Assembly: GCF_014200725.1 (NCBI RefSeq) | Contig: NZ_JACHCL010000011.1 | Coordinates: 1-64,000 of the forward strand | Source of the DNA: Janthinobacterium silvisoli | GTDB lineage: Bacteria; Pseudomonadota; Gammaproteobacteria; Burkholderiales; Burkholderiaceae_D | Length of the DNA stretch: 64,000 nucleotides | Direction of reading: 5' to 3' | Part shown: positions 9,018-17,304 of the stretch, piece after piece | Numbering within the stretch: position 1 is the first letter of the stretch | Layout: the number at the start of each line of letters is the position of its first letter | Position numbers and translations under genes: made by a program | The notes under the pieces: generated by a model | Seen by the model: the letters and a program-made list of their open reading frames with translations, nothing else | What the model was told of the DNA's origin: nothing | Database searches by the model: none

Positions 9018-9944
9018 ATGAGCCAAGTACTACCCGCCAGCTTGCAGTCGCCACGCAGCCGCCTCAGTCCCACTGGTCCCGAATTGTCGCGCATCGTCGC
9101 CGGCATGTGGCGCATCGGCGAATGGAATATGACGGCGCAACAACGCCTGGCTTTTATTGAACAATGCCTGGCCTTGGGCGTTACCAGCTTCGACCATGCC
9201 GACATCTATGGCGACTACAGCGCCGAAGGCCTGTTTGGCGAAGCGCTGGCCTTGCAACCTGGCTTGCGCGACAAGATGGAACTGGTCAGCAAATGCGGCA
9301 TCAAGCTGCTATCGCAGCATCACCCCAGCCATGAGATCCAGCACTACGACACCAGCGCGGCGCACATCACCGCTTCGGTCGAGCAATCCTTGCGCCAGCT
9401 GCGCACCGATCGCCTGGACTTGCTGCTGATCCACCGTCCTGATCCGCTGATGGATTTCGATGAAATCGCCGGCGCCTTCACGCAACTGAAAAACGCGGGC
9501 AAGGTGCTGCATTTCGGCGTGTCCAATTTCAGCCGCCACCAGTTCGAGAGCCTGAACCGCCGCTTCCCGCTGGTGACGAACCAGGTCGAGTTTTCGCCGC
9601 TGCACGTGGCGCCGCTGTTCGATGAAACCTTCGATGGATTGCAAGACCTGAAAGTGTCGCCAATGATCTGGTCGCCATTGGCCGGCGGCCGCTTGTTCCA
9701 GGGTGGCGATGCGAATGTGGAAAACCTGCGCAATGTCATCAAGGCCATCGCCGACGCGCATCAGCGCCCGTTTGCCAGCGTGGTATTTGCCTGGATTATG
9801 CAACTGCCATCGCGCCCACTGCCACTGACGGGAACGGGACGCATCGAAGCGGTCGGCGTGGCGGTCGAAGGCACGCAATTCACGCTCAGCCGCAACGACT
9901 GGTTCGCCATCCTGCGCGCCGCGCGTGGACATGAGGTGGCTTAA
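9018..9944 (+). CDS. aldo/keto reductase (YdhF-like oxidoreductase)
   Basis: NADPH-dependent TIM-barrel oxidoreductase, 308 aa from this start. Family features are the catalytic Tyr in DHADIYGDY, the Lys in ELVSKCGIK, the His in LLLIHRPDPL, and the cofactor-binding stretch VSNFSRHQ. It is similar in layout to E. coli YdhF; the natural substrate is unknown. The frame stays open to 8946, but that would put the start right behind the dacC terminator with an unconserved N-terminus, so the ATG at 9018 is preferred. The ribosome binding site is weak in both cases. Confidence 0.85.
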   Translation: MSQVLPASLQSPRSRLSPTGPELSRIVAGMWRIGEWNMTAQQRLAFIEQCLALGVTSFDHADIYGDYSAEGLFGEALALQPGLRDKMELVSKCGIKLLSQHHPSHEIQHYDTSAAHITASVEQSLRQLRTDRLDLLLIHRPDPLMDFDEIAGAFTQLKNAGKVLHFGVSNFSRHQFESLNRRFPLVTNQVEFSPLHVAPLFDETFDGLQDLKVSPMIWSPLAGGRLFQGGDANVENLRNVIKAIADAHQRPFASVVFAWIMQLPSRPLPLTGTGRIEAVGVAVEGTQFTLSRNDWFAILRAARGHEVA

Positions 9945-9962
9945 GGGTTTGAACGCTAAAGC

Positions 9963-10772
9963 TTAATCAAGCTCGTCGGGATCGTGGAACACTTGCGGTA
10001 AAGCGATCCCGCGCCACCCCAGGTACCACGCCAGGTTCAAGACCAGGGTAGCGACGATGTAGACGGCGAAGAAGAAGGCAAAGAAACTGGTTTTCAGCCA
10101 CACCAGCGCGGCGATCGCCAGGATCAGCACCAGCAAGGCGGCCAGGCTTTTCTTTTGTTTGGAACTAGGAAAGCGCAAGGTCGACACCATCAAACTACCT
10201 ACTCCCACCAGCAGCAGCATCAGCAGATAGCTGTGCAGCTGCGAGTCGATCGGCGCCGGCCACGCCACCACCACCGCGGCCACGCAGGCGGCACCGGCGG
10301 TGATCGGCATGCCGACGAAATACAGCGGATCGGTACGGCCCACGTTCACATTGAAACGGGCCAGGCGCATGGCGCCGCAGGCAACGAAGAAAAAGCTGGC
10401 CATGCCGCCAAAACGCAGCAGCAGCGGATCGTGCACACCCATCTGCACAAAACCATAGCAGTACAGCAAGACTGCTGGCGCACAGCCAAAATTCATCACG
10501 TCGGCAATCGAATCGAGCTGCACGCCGAACTGCGAGCTGGTGCCGGTGGCGCGCGCCACAAAGCCATCGAGCGCATCAAACACGCCAGCGAGCACCAGCA
10601 GCACGGCCGCCAGCCGGTACTCGGCAGGGTCGCCCACCCCGGCGTTATCGACGGAAATAACAATGCTGGCGAAGCCACATGCTATCGAAAGCAAAGTCAC
10701 CATGCTGGGCAAGGCGTATTTGGCGCGTTGAAGGCGAGACTTGGGCAAGGTGTTCAAATTATGGACAATCAA
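9963..10772 (-). CDS. pssA: CDP-diacylglycerol--serine O-phosphatidyltransferase
   Basis: Membrane enzyme (269 aa) that makes phosphatidylserine, the precursor of phosphatidylethanolamine. The CDP-alcohol phosphotransferase motif is complete: D66-x2-D69-G70-x2-A73-R74-x8-G83-x3-D87-x3-D91, which binds the metal and CDP-DAG. Several hydrophobic segments follow (about 110-250). It begins with TTG as the only plausible start codon in frame. It stands alone, convergent with the aldo/keto reductase gene 18 bp away. Confidence 0.92.
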   Translation of the reverse strand: MIVHNLNTLPKSRLQRAKYALPSMVTLLSIACGFASIVISVDNAGVGDPAEYRLAAVLLVLAGVFDALDGFVARATGTSSQFGVQLDSIADVMNFGCAPAVLLYCYGFVQMGVHDPLLLRFGGMASFFFVACGAMRLARFNVNVGRTDPLYFVGMPITAGAACVAAVVVAWPAPIDSQLHSYLLMLLLVGVGSLMVSTLRFPSSKQKKSLAALLVLILAIAALVWLKTSFFAFFFAVYIVATLVLNLAWYLGWRGIALPQVFHDPDELD

Positions 10773-10923
10773 AAAAATCAGTAAAAGCAGCGGAAATGCA
10801 AACGATGCACTATGCTCATTCTAACCTGCGCACGTGCGGCACCGCAGATGTGGACAGCCGCACACAGCAATGAGATATCTTTGCAATGATGCTCTACGGC
10901 ACATAAAAATGCCTTAAAATCGA

Positions 10924-10951
10924 TTCACAAGGTTCGCCGCCTTGCTAAACT
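10924..10951 (+). promoter_or_regulatory. candidate promoter for the CAP-domain gene
   Basis: TTCACA (10924-10929) and TAAACT (10946-10951) are separated by 16 nt and lie about 50 bp upstream of the TTG start. Each element matches the consensus only in part. Confidence 0.35.
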
Positions 10952-10997
10952 AGCCAGGCGCCGCATTCAGCTTACCCTTTAAAAGACAGGAGCCAGC

Positions 10998-11966
10998 TTG
11001 ATCGCCTCATCCCAGCGTTGGAAACCATGGATCCCCACACTCCTGATCGCGGCATTGCTCAGTGCCTGCGGCGGCGGGGGCAGCGATACGGGCGCCAGCA
11101 CGGCGCTATCGACCTCGACGCCAGCGTCCCAGTTGACGCAGGAGCCGGGCGCACCGGTAGCGACCAACAACATCGCCACGGATGGCTTTAACTGGATCAA
11201 TTACCGGCGCAACCAGATCGGCGTGGCGTCCCTGTCACGCAACAGCCTGATCGACCGCGCGGCGCAGGGCCATTCCGATTACCTGAAGACCAACAACACG
11301 GTATCGCATGAGCAGGTCGCAGGCAAACCAGGCTTTACGGGCGCGAAACTGGCGGACCGGCTGAGCAATGCCGGCTATGTGATCAACACGTCCAATTCCT
11401 ATGCCTATGGTGAAGTCATCGCCGGCGCCTCGAATACCTCGGGCTTTTACCTGGCTGAAGAACTGATCACGGCCATCTATCACCGCTTCGTCATCTTTGA
11501 ACCGATCTTCAAGGAAGCCGGCTCCGGTGCGGCGGTCAATACCAGCGGCTACGCTTATTTCACTACCGACTTTGCCGCCAACAACGGCTATGGTCCGGGC
11601 TTATCGAATGGACAAGTTGTTACCTATCCGTTCAACGGACAGAGCAAGGTGGCGACCAGTTTCTCCAGTGATAACGAGTCGCCCGACCCGGTACCGAACC
11701 AGGACATCGTCGGCTACCCGATCAGCATCCATGCGAATATCTACGATAGCCTCAACGTCACAAGCTTCACCGTACGCCAGCGCGGCGCCGGCAGCGACCT
11801 GACGGTGCTGCTGCTGAAGAAAGCCACCGACACGAATACGCCGGCCTCGGCCGCTTCCATCATTCCCTTGTCGACACTGGCAGCGGCAACCACCTATGAT
11901 GTCAGCTTCACCGGCACGGTCAATGGCGCAGCGGTAGTGCGTAACTGGTCGTTTACAACACGCTGA
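10998..11966 (+). CDS. CAP (SCP-like) domain lipoprotein
   Basis: Exported protein of 322 aa. The N-terminus has a short lipoprotein signal ending LLSAC with Cys24, followed by a Gly/Ser/Thr linker. Residues about 55-200 fit the CAP/SCP-like extracellular domain (NYRRNQIGVASLSRN, DYLKTNNTVSHEQ, GEVIAG, YHRFVIFEP), with the His/Glu pattern of the family. The C-terminal 100 residues look like a beta-sandwich. The function of bacterial CAP proteins is poorly known. The start is a TTG placed 6 nt after AGGAG; no ATG in frame would keep the signal peptide. Confidence 0.8.
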   Translation: MIASSQRWKPWIPTLLIAALLSACGGGGSDTGASTALSTSTPASQLTQEPGAPVATNNIATDGFNWINYRRNQIGVASLSRNSLIDRAAQGHSDYLKTNNTVSHEQVAGKPGFTGAKLADRLSNAGYVINTSNSYAYGEVIAGASNTSGFYLAEELITAIYHRFVIFEPIFKEAGSGAAVNTSGYAYFTTDFAANNGYGPGLSNGQVVTYPFNGQSKVATSFSSDNESPDPVPNQDIVGYPISIHANIYDSLNVTSFTVRQRGAGSDLTVLLLKKATDTNTPASAASIIPLSTLAAATTYDVSFTGTVNGAAVVRNWSFTTR

Positions 11967-12073
11967 TTCCAACCCGTCAAACGAACACGGCCTCAAGGAT
12001 ATCCAGATGTAGAATTGCCGTTCCCGCTATTCCCGTAATCGACAAGGTTCAGGCTTTACCCTGCAAATCAGCC

Positions 12074-12709
12074 ATGCTGAAACCACACGCCACTTGCGAT
12101 GACGAGGCCGCTACGGCGGCCTCCGGCACGGTCCCGGTACTCGACATCGAGACCGGACTGGGCCGCATTATGGGCGACCGCATCCTCTACCTGAAAATCC
12201 TGCGCCGCTTCCTGCATGACCATGGCGCTACCCCATGCCAGATCCGCGCCGAGTTCAACGCCGGCAACTATGCGTCGGCCCGTTTGAAAACCCATAGCCT
12301 GAAAGGCGCCGCCGGCATGATAGGCGCGCACCAGGTATATGCCCTGTCGCTGGCCCTGGAAGCGGCATTGCGCGCGCAAGCCTCGAGCCTGCTGGAACAG
12401 ATGCAGCAACTGGAGATGGCACAGGATCGATTGCTCAAAGCAGTCAGCAACAAGCTGGCGGCGCCTGAAGAAAGACATATCGCGGCGCAAGACATGGCGC
12501 CCGATCCGGCCGCCCCAGCCATCCAGCTGCTGCTGGCGCGCCTGGCCAGCCATTTGCGCGAAGGCGACGGCGCAGCCATCGATATCCTGGAAAATTCCGC
12601 CACCCTGCTGGCCGCCAGCCTGGGCGTGAACGTGTACCAGGAAGTGGCGGCGGCCGCGCATGAATTCGACTTCGACGCCGCCCTGGCGGCGCTGCTGCGC
12701 TGCCGCTGA
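12074..12709 (+). CDS. orphan Hpt (histidine phosphotransfer) domain protein
   Basis: Phosphorelay protein (211 aa). The Hpt signature LKTHSLKGAAG places the phospho-accepting His at residue 74. The domain spans about 20-120. The C-terminal half resembles the spacer seen in hybrid kinases (a leucine-rich helix pair, IQLLLARLASHL, then HEFDFDAALAALL) and has no kinase or receiver domain. No sensor kinase or response regulator gene lies nearby, so the partner must be elsewhere. Confidence 0.75.
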   Translation: MLKPHATCDDEAATAASGTVPVLDIETGLGRIMGDRILYLKILRRFLHDHGATPCQIRAEFNAGNYASARLKTHSLKGAAGMIGAHQVYALSLALEAALRAQASSLLEQMQQLEMAQDRLLKAVSNKLAAPEERHIAAQDMAPDPAAPAIQLLLARLASHLREGDGAAIDILENSATLLAASLGVNVYQEVAAAAHEFDFDAALAALLRCR

Positions 12710-12714
12710 GCCGT

Positions 12715-12918
12715 CTAAATATGGTATTGCGCTTCTTCCGCATAGGCCGCGCTGCAATTCCTGCTGCAAAAACGGCGCACCGCATCGAGCGGCTTATCGC
12801 AATACCAACATGCGCCCTTGGGCGGCAAGACCGCGATCAGTTCCGGCGCCGAGGGATATGACAGGCTTGCTGTCATTGCCCTCTCGCCTTCCACGACTTC
12901 CGGCTGTTTGCTGTCCAT
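12715..12918 (-). CDS. small zinc-binding protein of unknown function
   Basis: Predicted 67-aa protein with four cysteines arranged C37-x2-C40-x10-C51-x3-C55 (ACWYCDK and RRFCSRNCSAAYA), typical of a treble-clef or zinc-ribbon knuckle. A strong AAGGGAG lies 5 nt upstream of the ATG, which supports a real gene. It is convergent with the Hpt gene (6 bp apart) and about 75 bp downstream of the patatin gene on the same strand. No family could be named with confidence. Confidence 0.65.
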   Translation of the reverse strand: MDSKQPEVVEGERAMTASLSYPSAPELIAVLPPKGACWYCDKPLDAVRRFCSRNCSAAYAEEAQYHI

Positions 12919-12995
12919 GGCGCTCCCTTTCCTAGCGGCACTTCAAGGCCGCTCAGCAAGATTACGTCAGCACGATTTACCGTATATGACAATTC

Positions 12996-13982
12996 TCAAT
13001 CGGAGCTAGTCTGCAAAGAAAACTTATGCAAAGGCTCCTGATTCAGCAACGCGAGGATCTGTGGCATGGCACTCTTTGCCGCCTGATAACCCGCCATGAT
13101 GGCTTGCGTACGCTGGGCAGCGTCGTTCATGTCGGTCACGCTCACGCTAGGGGCAATCAGCACATCAGCTTCCAGCATTTCCGGACGGCTCACAAGACAA
13201 GTCTGGGTATGCGCGACCTTGGCAAAAGCCGTCAGGAATGAGTTTCCCTGCTGGCGCGGACTATGGCAATAAATATCCACGCCGATGACCACGTCCGCCC
13301 CCATCGCACGGGCAAAGCGCACCGGCACCAGGCTGGAAATACCGCCATCGACCAGTGGACCGCGCGGTGAAGCAACGGCTGGCATCGCGCCAGGAACAGC
13401 AGCCGACGCACGTATCGCCAGGCCCGGATCGCCTGTTTCAATCAAGACAGCTTCACCACTCTCGATCAGCGACGCCAAGGCGCCAAAGCGGCGCGGCATG
13501 GCTTCGATCGCCGTATTGCCGGCCATTGCGGCGGCCCACCGCTCCAGGGCGTCGCCACGCATGAAAGACACCGTGCTCAGGCGCCAGTCAGTCAGGCTGC
13601 GGATATCCGCTTGCTGTGCAAGCTGGCGGATATCGGCAGCATTGCGGCCACTGGCATAGGCGGCACCGATCACGGCGCCAGCCGAAGTACCGGTAATCAA
13701 TCCGACCTCGATACCCGCTTCTTCCAGGGCCAGCAGCACGCCGACATGCGCATAACCGCGTAGCCCGCCACCGCCCAGCGCCAGGCCAAGCACGGGACGC
13801 GCACCGGCATGGCATGGGCGATGGATGGCATCGCCGCGTACCTGTGCCAGGCTACGTACCTCGGCAATGCCGCTAGCCGCATCCTGCTGCTGGCTGACGC
13901 AGCCAGCCAGCAACATGCAGGCAAACAGCAGGCAGGCGCAAACGCACCACGGCAGCCACGGCAGCGCTTTCACGGCATTCAT
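12996..13982 (-). CDS. patatin-like phospholipase lipoprotein
   Basis: Predicted lipid acyl hydrolase of 328 aa. The Ser-Asp dyad is visible: GTSAG (98-102, Ser100) and DGG in PLVDGGISS. The oxyanion loop GGGGLRG (70-76) lies before them. The N-terminus has a signal with lipobox LLAGC (Cys28), so the enzyme is probably membrane-anchored in the periplasm. RssA-like proteins are the nearest general family. Its ATG overlaps the stop of the upstream SDR gene by 4 nt, so the two are probably co-translated. Confidence 0.85.
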   Translation of the reverse strand: MNAVKALPWLPWCVCACLLFACMLLAGCVSQQQDAASGIAEVRSLAQVRGDAIHRPCHAGARPVLGLALGGGGLRGYAHVGVLLALEEAGIEVGLITGTSAGAVIGAAYASGRNAADIRQLAQQADIRSLTDWRLSTVSFMRGDALERWAAAMAGNTAIEAMPRRFGALASLIESGEAVLIETGDPGLAIRASAAVPGAMPAVASPRGPLVDGGISSLVPVRFARAMGADVVIGVDIYCHSPRQQGNSFLTAFAKVAHTQTCLVSRPEMLEADVLIAPSVSVTDMNDAAQRTQAIMAGYQAAKSAMPQILALLNQEPLHKFSLQTSSD

Positions 13983-14797
13983 TTTTTCATCCTCATCATG
14001 GCACGCATACCGGACAGGAATTGCTCATCCGTACTATTCCAGCGCGCATGGGCCAAATGGCTACTGTCGGCGCCTGCCGCAAAGCGCAATTGATCGGACT
14101 GGTCGTTGGCGGCAAAGAAGATGGTCTCGGCAACGTCTTGCGCTTCGGTAATGGCGCCAGGACTCGCCCATTGCGCCATCAATTGTCCGGCATAAGCGGC
14201 GTAGGCCGGCGACACGAGGCCGTTCATGCGGTCGCCTGCATTGGCTGTGAAGCGCGTATTCGGACCGTAGCCAGGCTCAACCAGCTTGACGCGCAAGCCG
14301 ACGCTATCGAGTTCATAAAACAGCGATTCCGTAAAACCTTCGATGGCAAATTTACTTGCCGCATACGGGGCTACCAGCGGCATGCCCGCAAAACAGACGC
14401 TCGAAGTCACATTGATGATCATGCCTTCGCCCGCTGCGCGCATGAGCGGTATCACCGCTTGCGTCATGGCCATCACGCCGAAAGTATTCGTTTCAAACAC
14501 TTCGCGGATGGTCGCGGCCGGCGTGGCTTCAAATGCCGAAAACAGGCCGATGCCGGCATTGTTGACCAGCACATCGATCTTGCCAAAGGCCGCCTGGCCC
14601 AGGCGTATGGCGCGGCTTATGCTGTCTGCGTCCGTAATATCGAGTGGGACCACGCAAAGGTGCTCCGCCGGCCCCTGCAGTAAATCGGCATCGGGCTGAC
14701 GCATCGTCGCGATGACATTCCAGCCCTGCGCCAGAAAGTACTCGGCCGTCGCCTTGCCGTAACCCGAGGAACAACCTGTGATCAATACCGTTTTCAT
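13979..14797 (-). CDS. SDR family oxidoreductase
   Basis: Classical short-chain dehydrogenase, 272 aa from this start. The cofactor motif GCSSGYG (8-14) replaces TGxxxGIG. The catalytic YxxxK appears in PYAASKFAIEG, the Ser in VTSSVCF, and NNAG in VLVNNAGIG. The frame is open upstream to 14875, but AAGGAG lies 6 nt before the ATG at 14797, which starts the conserved MKTVLITG. It is divergent from an AraC regulator gene and coupled to the patatin gene, so all three probably form one regulatory unit. The substrate is unknown. Confidence 0.88.
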   Translation of the reverse strand: MKTVLITGCSSGYGKATAEYFLAQGWNVIATMRQPDADLLQGPAEHLCVVPLDITDADSISRAIRLGQAAFGKIDVLVNNAGIGLFSAFEATPAATIREVFETNTFGVMAMTQAVIPLMRAAGEGMIINVTSSVCFAGMPLVAPYAASKFAIEGFTESLFYELDSVGLRVKLVEPGYGPNTRFTANAGDRMNGLVSPAYAAYAGQLMAQWASPGAITEAQDVAETIFFAANDQSDQLRFAAGADSSHLAHARWNSTDEQFLSGMRAMMRMKK

Positions 14798-14840
14798 GTG
14801 CATCTCCTTTAAAAAGTGAGATACATGATAAGACGCTTGA

Positions 14841-14869
14841 CCAAGACGATCCATAGCGAGTAGTCTTGG
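14841..14869. promoter_or_regulatory. inverted repeat in the SDR/AraC divergent promoter
   Basis: CCAAGAC (14841-14847) and GTCTTGG (14863-14869) form a perfect 7-bp inverted repeat with a 15-nt spacer in the 76-bp gap between the divergent SDR and AraC genes. It is a candidate binding site for the AraC regulator. Confidence 0.4.
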
Positions 14870-14873
14870 AATC

Positions 14874-15824
14874 ATGCGCGATCATCTAAATAGTGACCCT
14901 TTAGCTTCCATCGTTGGCCTCTTGCGGCCACGCACCGTGCTGTCAAAATTCGTCAGTGGCTCAGGCAGCTGGGCGGTGCAATACCCGAACTATGGCCAAC
15001 CCAGTTTCTGCCTGATGCTGGAAGGTTCCTGCTGGATGCAGCTCGACGCCAGCGCACCATTCCTGATGGAGCCTGGTGATTACATCCTGCTGCCGGCCAC
15101 GCCGGGCTTTCGTATGGGCAGCGACCTGGCCGCCCTTGAACAGCCGGTGACACGCATCGCAGAAGCCAGTCCGACCGGGGAGGTGCACCATGGCAACCAG
15201 CAAGACGCACCCGCCATCCGCATGCTGGGCGGCTACTTTCTATTCGATCCCACCAGCGCTCCGCTGCTGGTGAGTTTGCTGCCGTCCGTGATCCATATCA
15301 AGGCTGCCGATAGCGGCGCAGACCACCTGGCCTGGATCGTGCGCGCCATCGGCACGGAAACGCAGTCGCAACGGCCGGGCGCCGACGCCATCCTGATGCG
15401 CCTGGTTGAAGTGATGCTGATTGAAGCGCTGCGCTGGCAACCGCCCGCAGGGAGAGAGGCAATGTCCGGCCTGCTTGCCGGCCTGAGCGATACGCGCATG
15501 GCGGTGGCGCTGCGCCTGATCCATGCCGATGTGGCTCGGCGCTGGACGGTGGAAGACCTCGCCAGCCAGGCCGGCATGTCGCGTGCCGCGTTTGCCGCGC
15601 GCTTCATGCAGGTGCTGGGTATTCCTCCCATGGAATACGTGCTGCGGTGGCGCATGGCCCTGGCCAAGGACATGTTATGGCACGATGGCTTGTCCCTGGG
15701 GGAAGTGGCGCATGCGATCGGTTATCAATCGGCCAGCGCCTTCAGCACGGCCTTCAGTCGCTCGGTTGGTCTGTCGCCCAGTGCATTTGCGCGCAGCAGC
15801 CGCGCTGCGACGGCCGCGCAATAA
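14874..15824 (+). CDS. AraC family transcriptional regulator (cupin type)
   Basis: DNA-binding regulator of 316 aa. The N-terminal part (about 10-190) fits the cupin-like sensor of the AraC group often next to SDR genes (SWAVQYPNYGQPSFCLMLEG, FLMEPGDYILLPATPGF). The C-terminal 100 residues hold the two helix-turn-helix units (WTVEDLASQAGMSRAAFAARF and LSLGEVAHAIGYQSASAFSTAF). It is transcribed away from the SDR-patatin pair and likely controls it. It ends 18 bp from the convergent mnmE gene. Confidence 0.88.
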   Translation: MRDHLNSDPLASIVGLLRPRTVLSKFVSGSGSWAVQYPNYGQPSFCLMLEGSCWMQLDASAPFLMEPGDYILLPATPGFRMGSDLAALEQPVTRIAEASPTGEVHHGNQQDAPAIRMLGGYFLFDPTSAPLLVSLLPSVIHIKAADSGADHLAWIVRAIGTETQSQRPGADAILMRLVEVMLIEALRWQPPAGREAMSGLLAGLSDTRMAVALRLIHADVARRWTVEDLASQAGMSRAAFAARFMQVLGIPPMEYVLRWRMALAKDMLWHDGLSLGEVAHAIGYQSASAFSTAFSRSVGLSPSAFARSSRAATAAQ

Positions 15825-15842
15825 AAAGAAAACGAATCCGGC

Positions 15843-17222
15843 TTATTTACCGATACAGAAACGGCTGAAAATCACGCCCAGCAAATCGTCGGGCGAAAAT
15901 TCGCCGGTGATGCTCGACAATTGCACCTGGGCCAGGCGCAGCTCTTCAGCGAACAGGTCCAGCGACTGGTCGTCCTGGGCCGCGTGTTCGGCGGCGATGT
16001 TCAAATGCTTGCCGGCCGATTTGAGGGCGATCAAATGGCGTTCGCGCGCCAGGTACAGCGATTCACCCGTCTGTTGCCAACCGGCGATACGCAGCAGCTC
16101 GGTACGCAGCAGGTCGATGCCGAGATGGTCATGCGCCGACAGGTACACGTGGGTAGCATCCGGCAAGATATCGACGCTGGGCTTGTGGCCAGACAAGTCA
16201 ATCTTGTTCCATACGCGCACCACCGGCACGCCCTCGGGGAAGGCGGCGACGATGCTTTCATCGGCCAGGGTCGGCCCTTGGTCGGCGTCCAGCAAGTGCA
16301 GGATCACGTCGGCCTTGCCGATTTCGCCCCAGGTGCGTTCGATGCCGATGCGCTCGACGGCATCGATGTTCTCGCCCGCGTTGCGGATGCCGGCCGTGTC
16401 GATGATGTTGAGCGGTATGCCTTCGATCTGGATGGTTTCGCTGACCTTGTCGCGCGTGGTGCCGGCGATCGGCGTCACGATCGCCACATCGGCGCCCGCC
16501 AGCGCGTTCAGCAATGACGATTTACCCACATTGGGCTGACCGGCCAGTACCACATTCAAGCCTTCGCGCAGCAGCGCGCCCTGCGCCGCCTGGCTGAAGA
16601 CTTTATTCAATGCCTCGATCACGGCCTTCAGCTGACCACGCGCATTCGATTTTTCCAGGAAATCGATTTCTTCTTCCGGGAAATCCAGGGTCGCTTCGAC
16701 CAGCATGCGCAAGCCCGTCACTTGTTCCACCAGTTCGTGGATGGTTTTCGAGAAAGCGCCCGACAACGATTGCGAAGCCGATTTTGCCGCCGCTTCGGTC
16801 GAGGCGTCGATCAGGTCAGCCACCGCTTCGGCTTGCGCCAGGTCCAGCTTATCGTTCAGAAACGCGCGGCGCGTGAATTCGCCGGGCTCAGCCAGGCGCA
16901 AGCCGCTGTCCTTGCCCGCTTCCAGCACGCGCGCCAGCAACAATTGCAGCACGACGGGGCCGCCATGGCCCTGCAATTCCAGCACGTCTTCGCCCGTGTA
17001 CGAGTTCGGTCCCTTGAAGTGGATGGCGATACCCTGGTCGATCAGGCTGCCATCGGCCTGTGTAAATGGCAGGTAGCTGGCATGGCGCGGTTTCAGGGCC
17101 TGGGCGCCGAACAGGGCCGTCATCAGGGGAGCGAGGTTTTTGCCGGAGGCGCGTACCACGCCGATGCCGCCGCGTCCGGGTGCGGTGGCGATGGCGGCGA
17201 TAGGGGAAGAGTCGAGTTTCAT
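15843..17222 (-). CDS. mnmE: tRNA uridine-5-carboxymethylaminomethyl(34) synthesis GTPase MnmE
   Basis: GTPase (459 aa) that with MnmG modifies U34 of tRNAs reading NNA/NNG codons. Visible parts are the N-terminal tetrahydrofolate-binding domain, a helical region with the G domain inserted (G1 GQPNVGKS 228-235, G3 DTAGIR, G4 NKID), and the essential C-terminal CIGK (456-459). The length and ends match the family. It is the last gene of the conserved rpmH-rnpA-yidD-yidC-mnmE series, separated from yidC by a terminator. Confidence 0.97.
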   Translation of the reverse strand: MKLDSSPIAAIATAPGRGGIGVVRASGKNLAPLMTALFGAQALKPRHASYLPFTQADGSLIDQGIAIHFKGPNSYTGEDVLELQGHGGPVVLQLLLARVLEAGKDSGLRLAEPGEFTRRAFLNDKLDLAQAEAVADLIDASTEAAAKSASQSLSGAFSKTIHELVEQVTGLRMLVEATLDFPEEEIDFLEKSNARGQLKAVIEALNKVFSQAAQGALLREGLNVVLAGQPNVGKSSLLNALAGADVAIVTPIAGTTRDKVSETIQIEGIPLNIIDTAGIRNAGENIDAVERIGIERTWGEIGKADVILHLLDADQGPTLADESIVAAFPEGVPVVRVWNKIDLSGHKPSVDILPDATHVYLSAHDHLGIDLLRTELLRIAGWQQTGESLYLARERHLIALKSAGKHLNIAAEHAAQDDQSLDLFAEELRLAQVQLSSITGEFSPDDLLGVIFSRFCIGK

Positions 17223-17260
17223 GGAGATATTGTAGATTATTTCAGGGCAAAAGCAGGCGC

Positions 17261-17287
17261 AAAAAAAGCCCGCGCGAGGCGGGCTTT
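17261..17287 (-). terminator. rho-independent terminator after yidC
   Basis: AAAGCCCGC / GCGGGCTTT with a 5-nt loop is followed on the minus strand by seven T residues. It lies just after yidC, so mnmE probably depends on read-through or its own promoter. Confidence 0.85.
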
Positions 17288-17304
17288 CGGTTCGCGGGCC
17301 GTGC

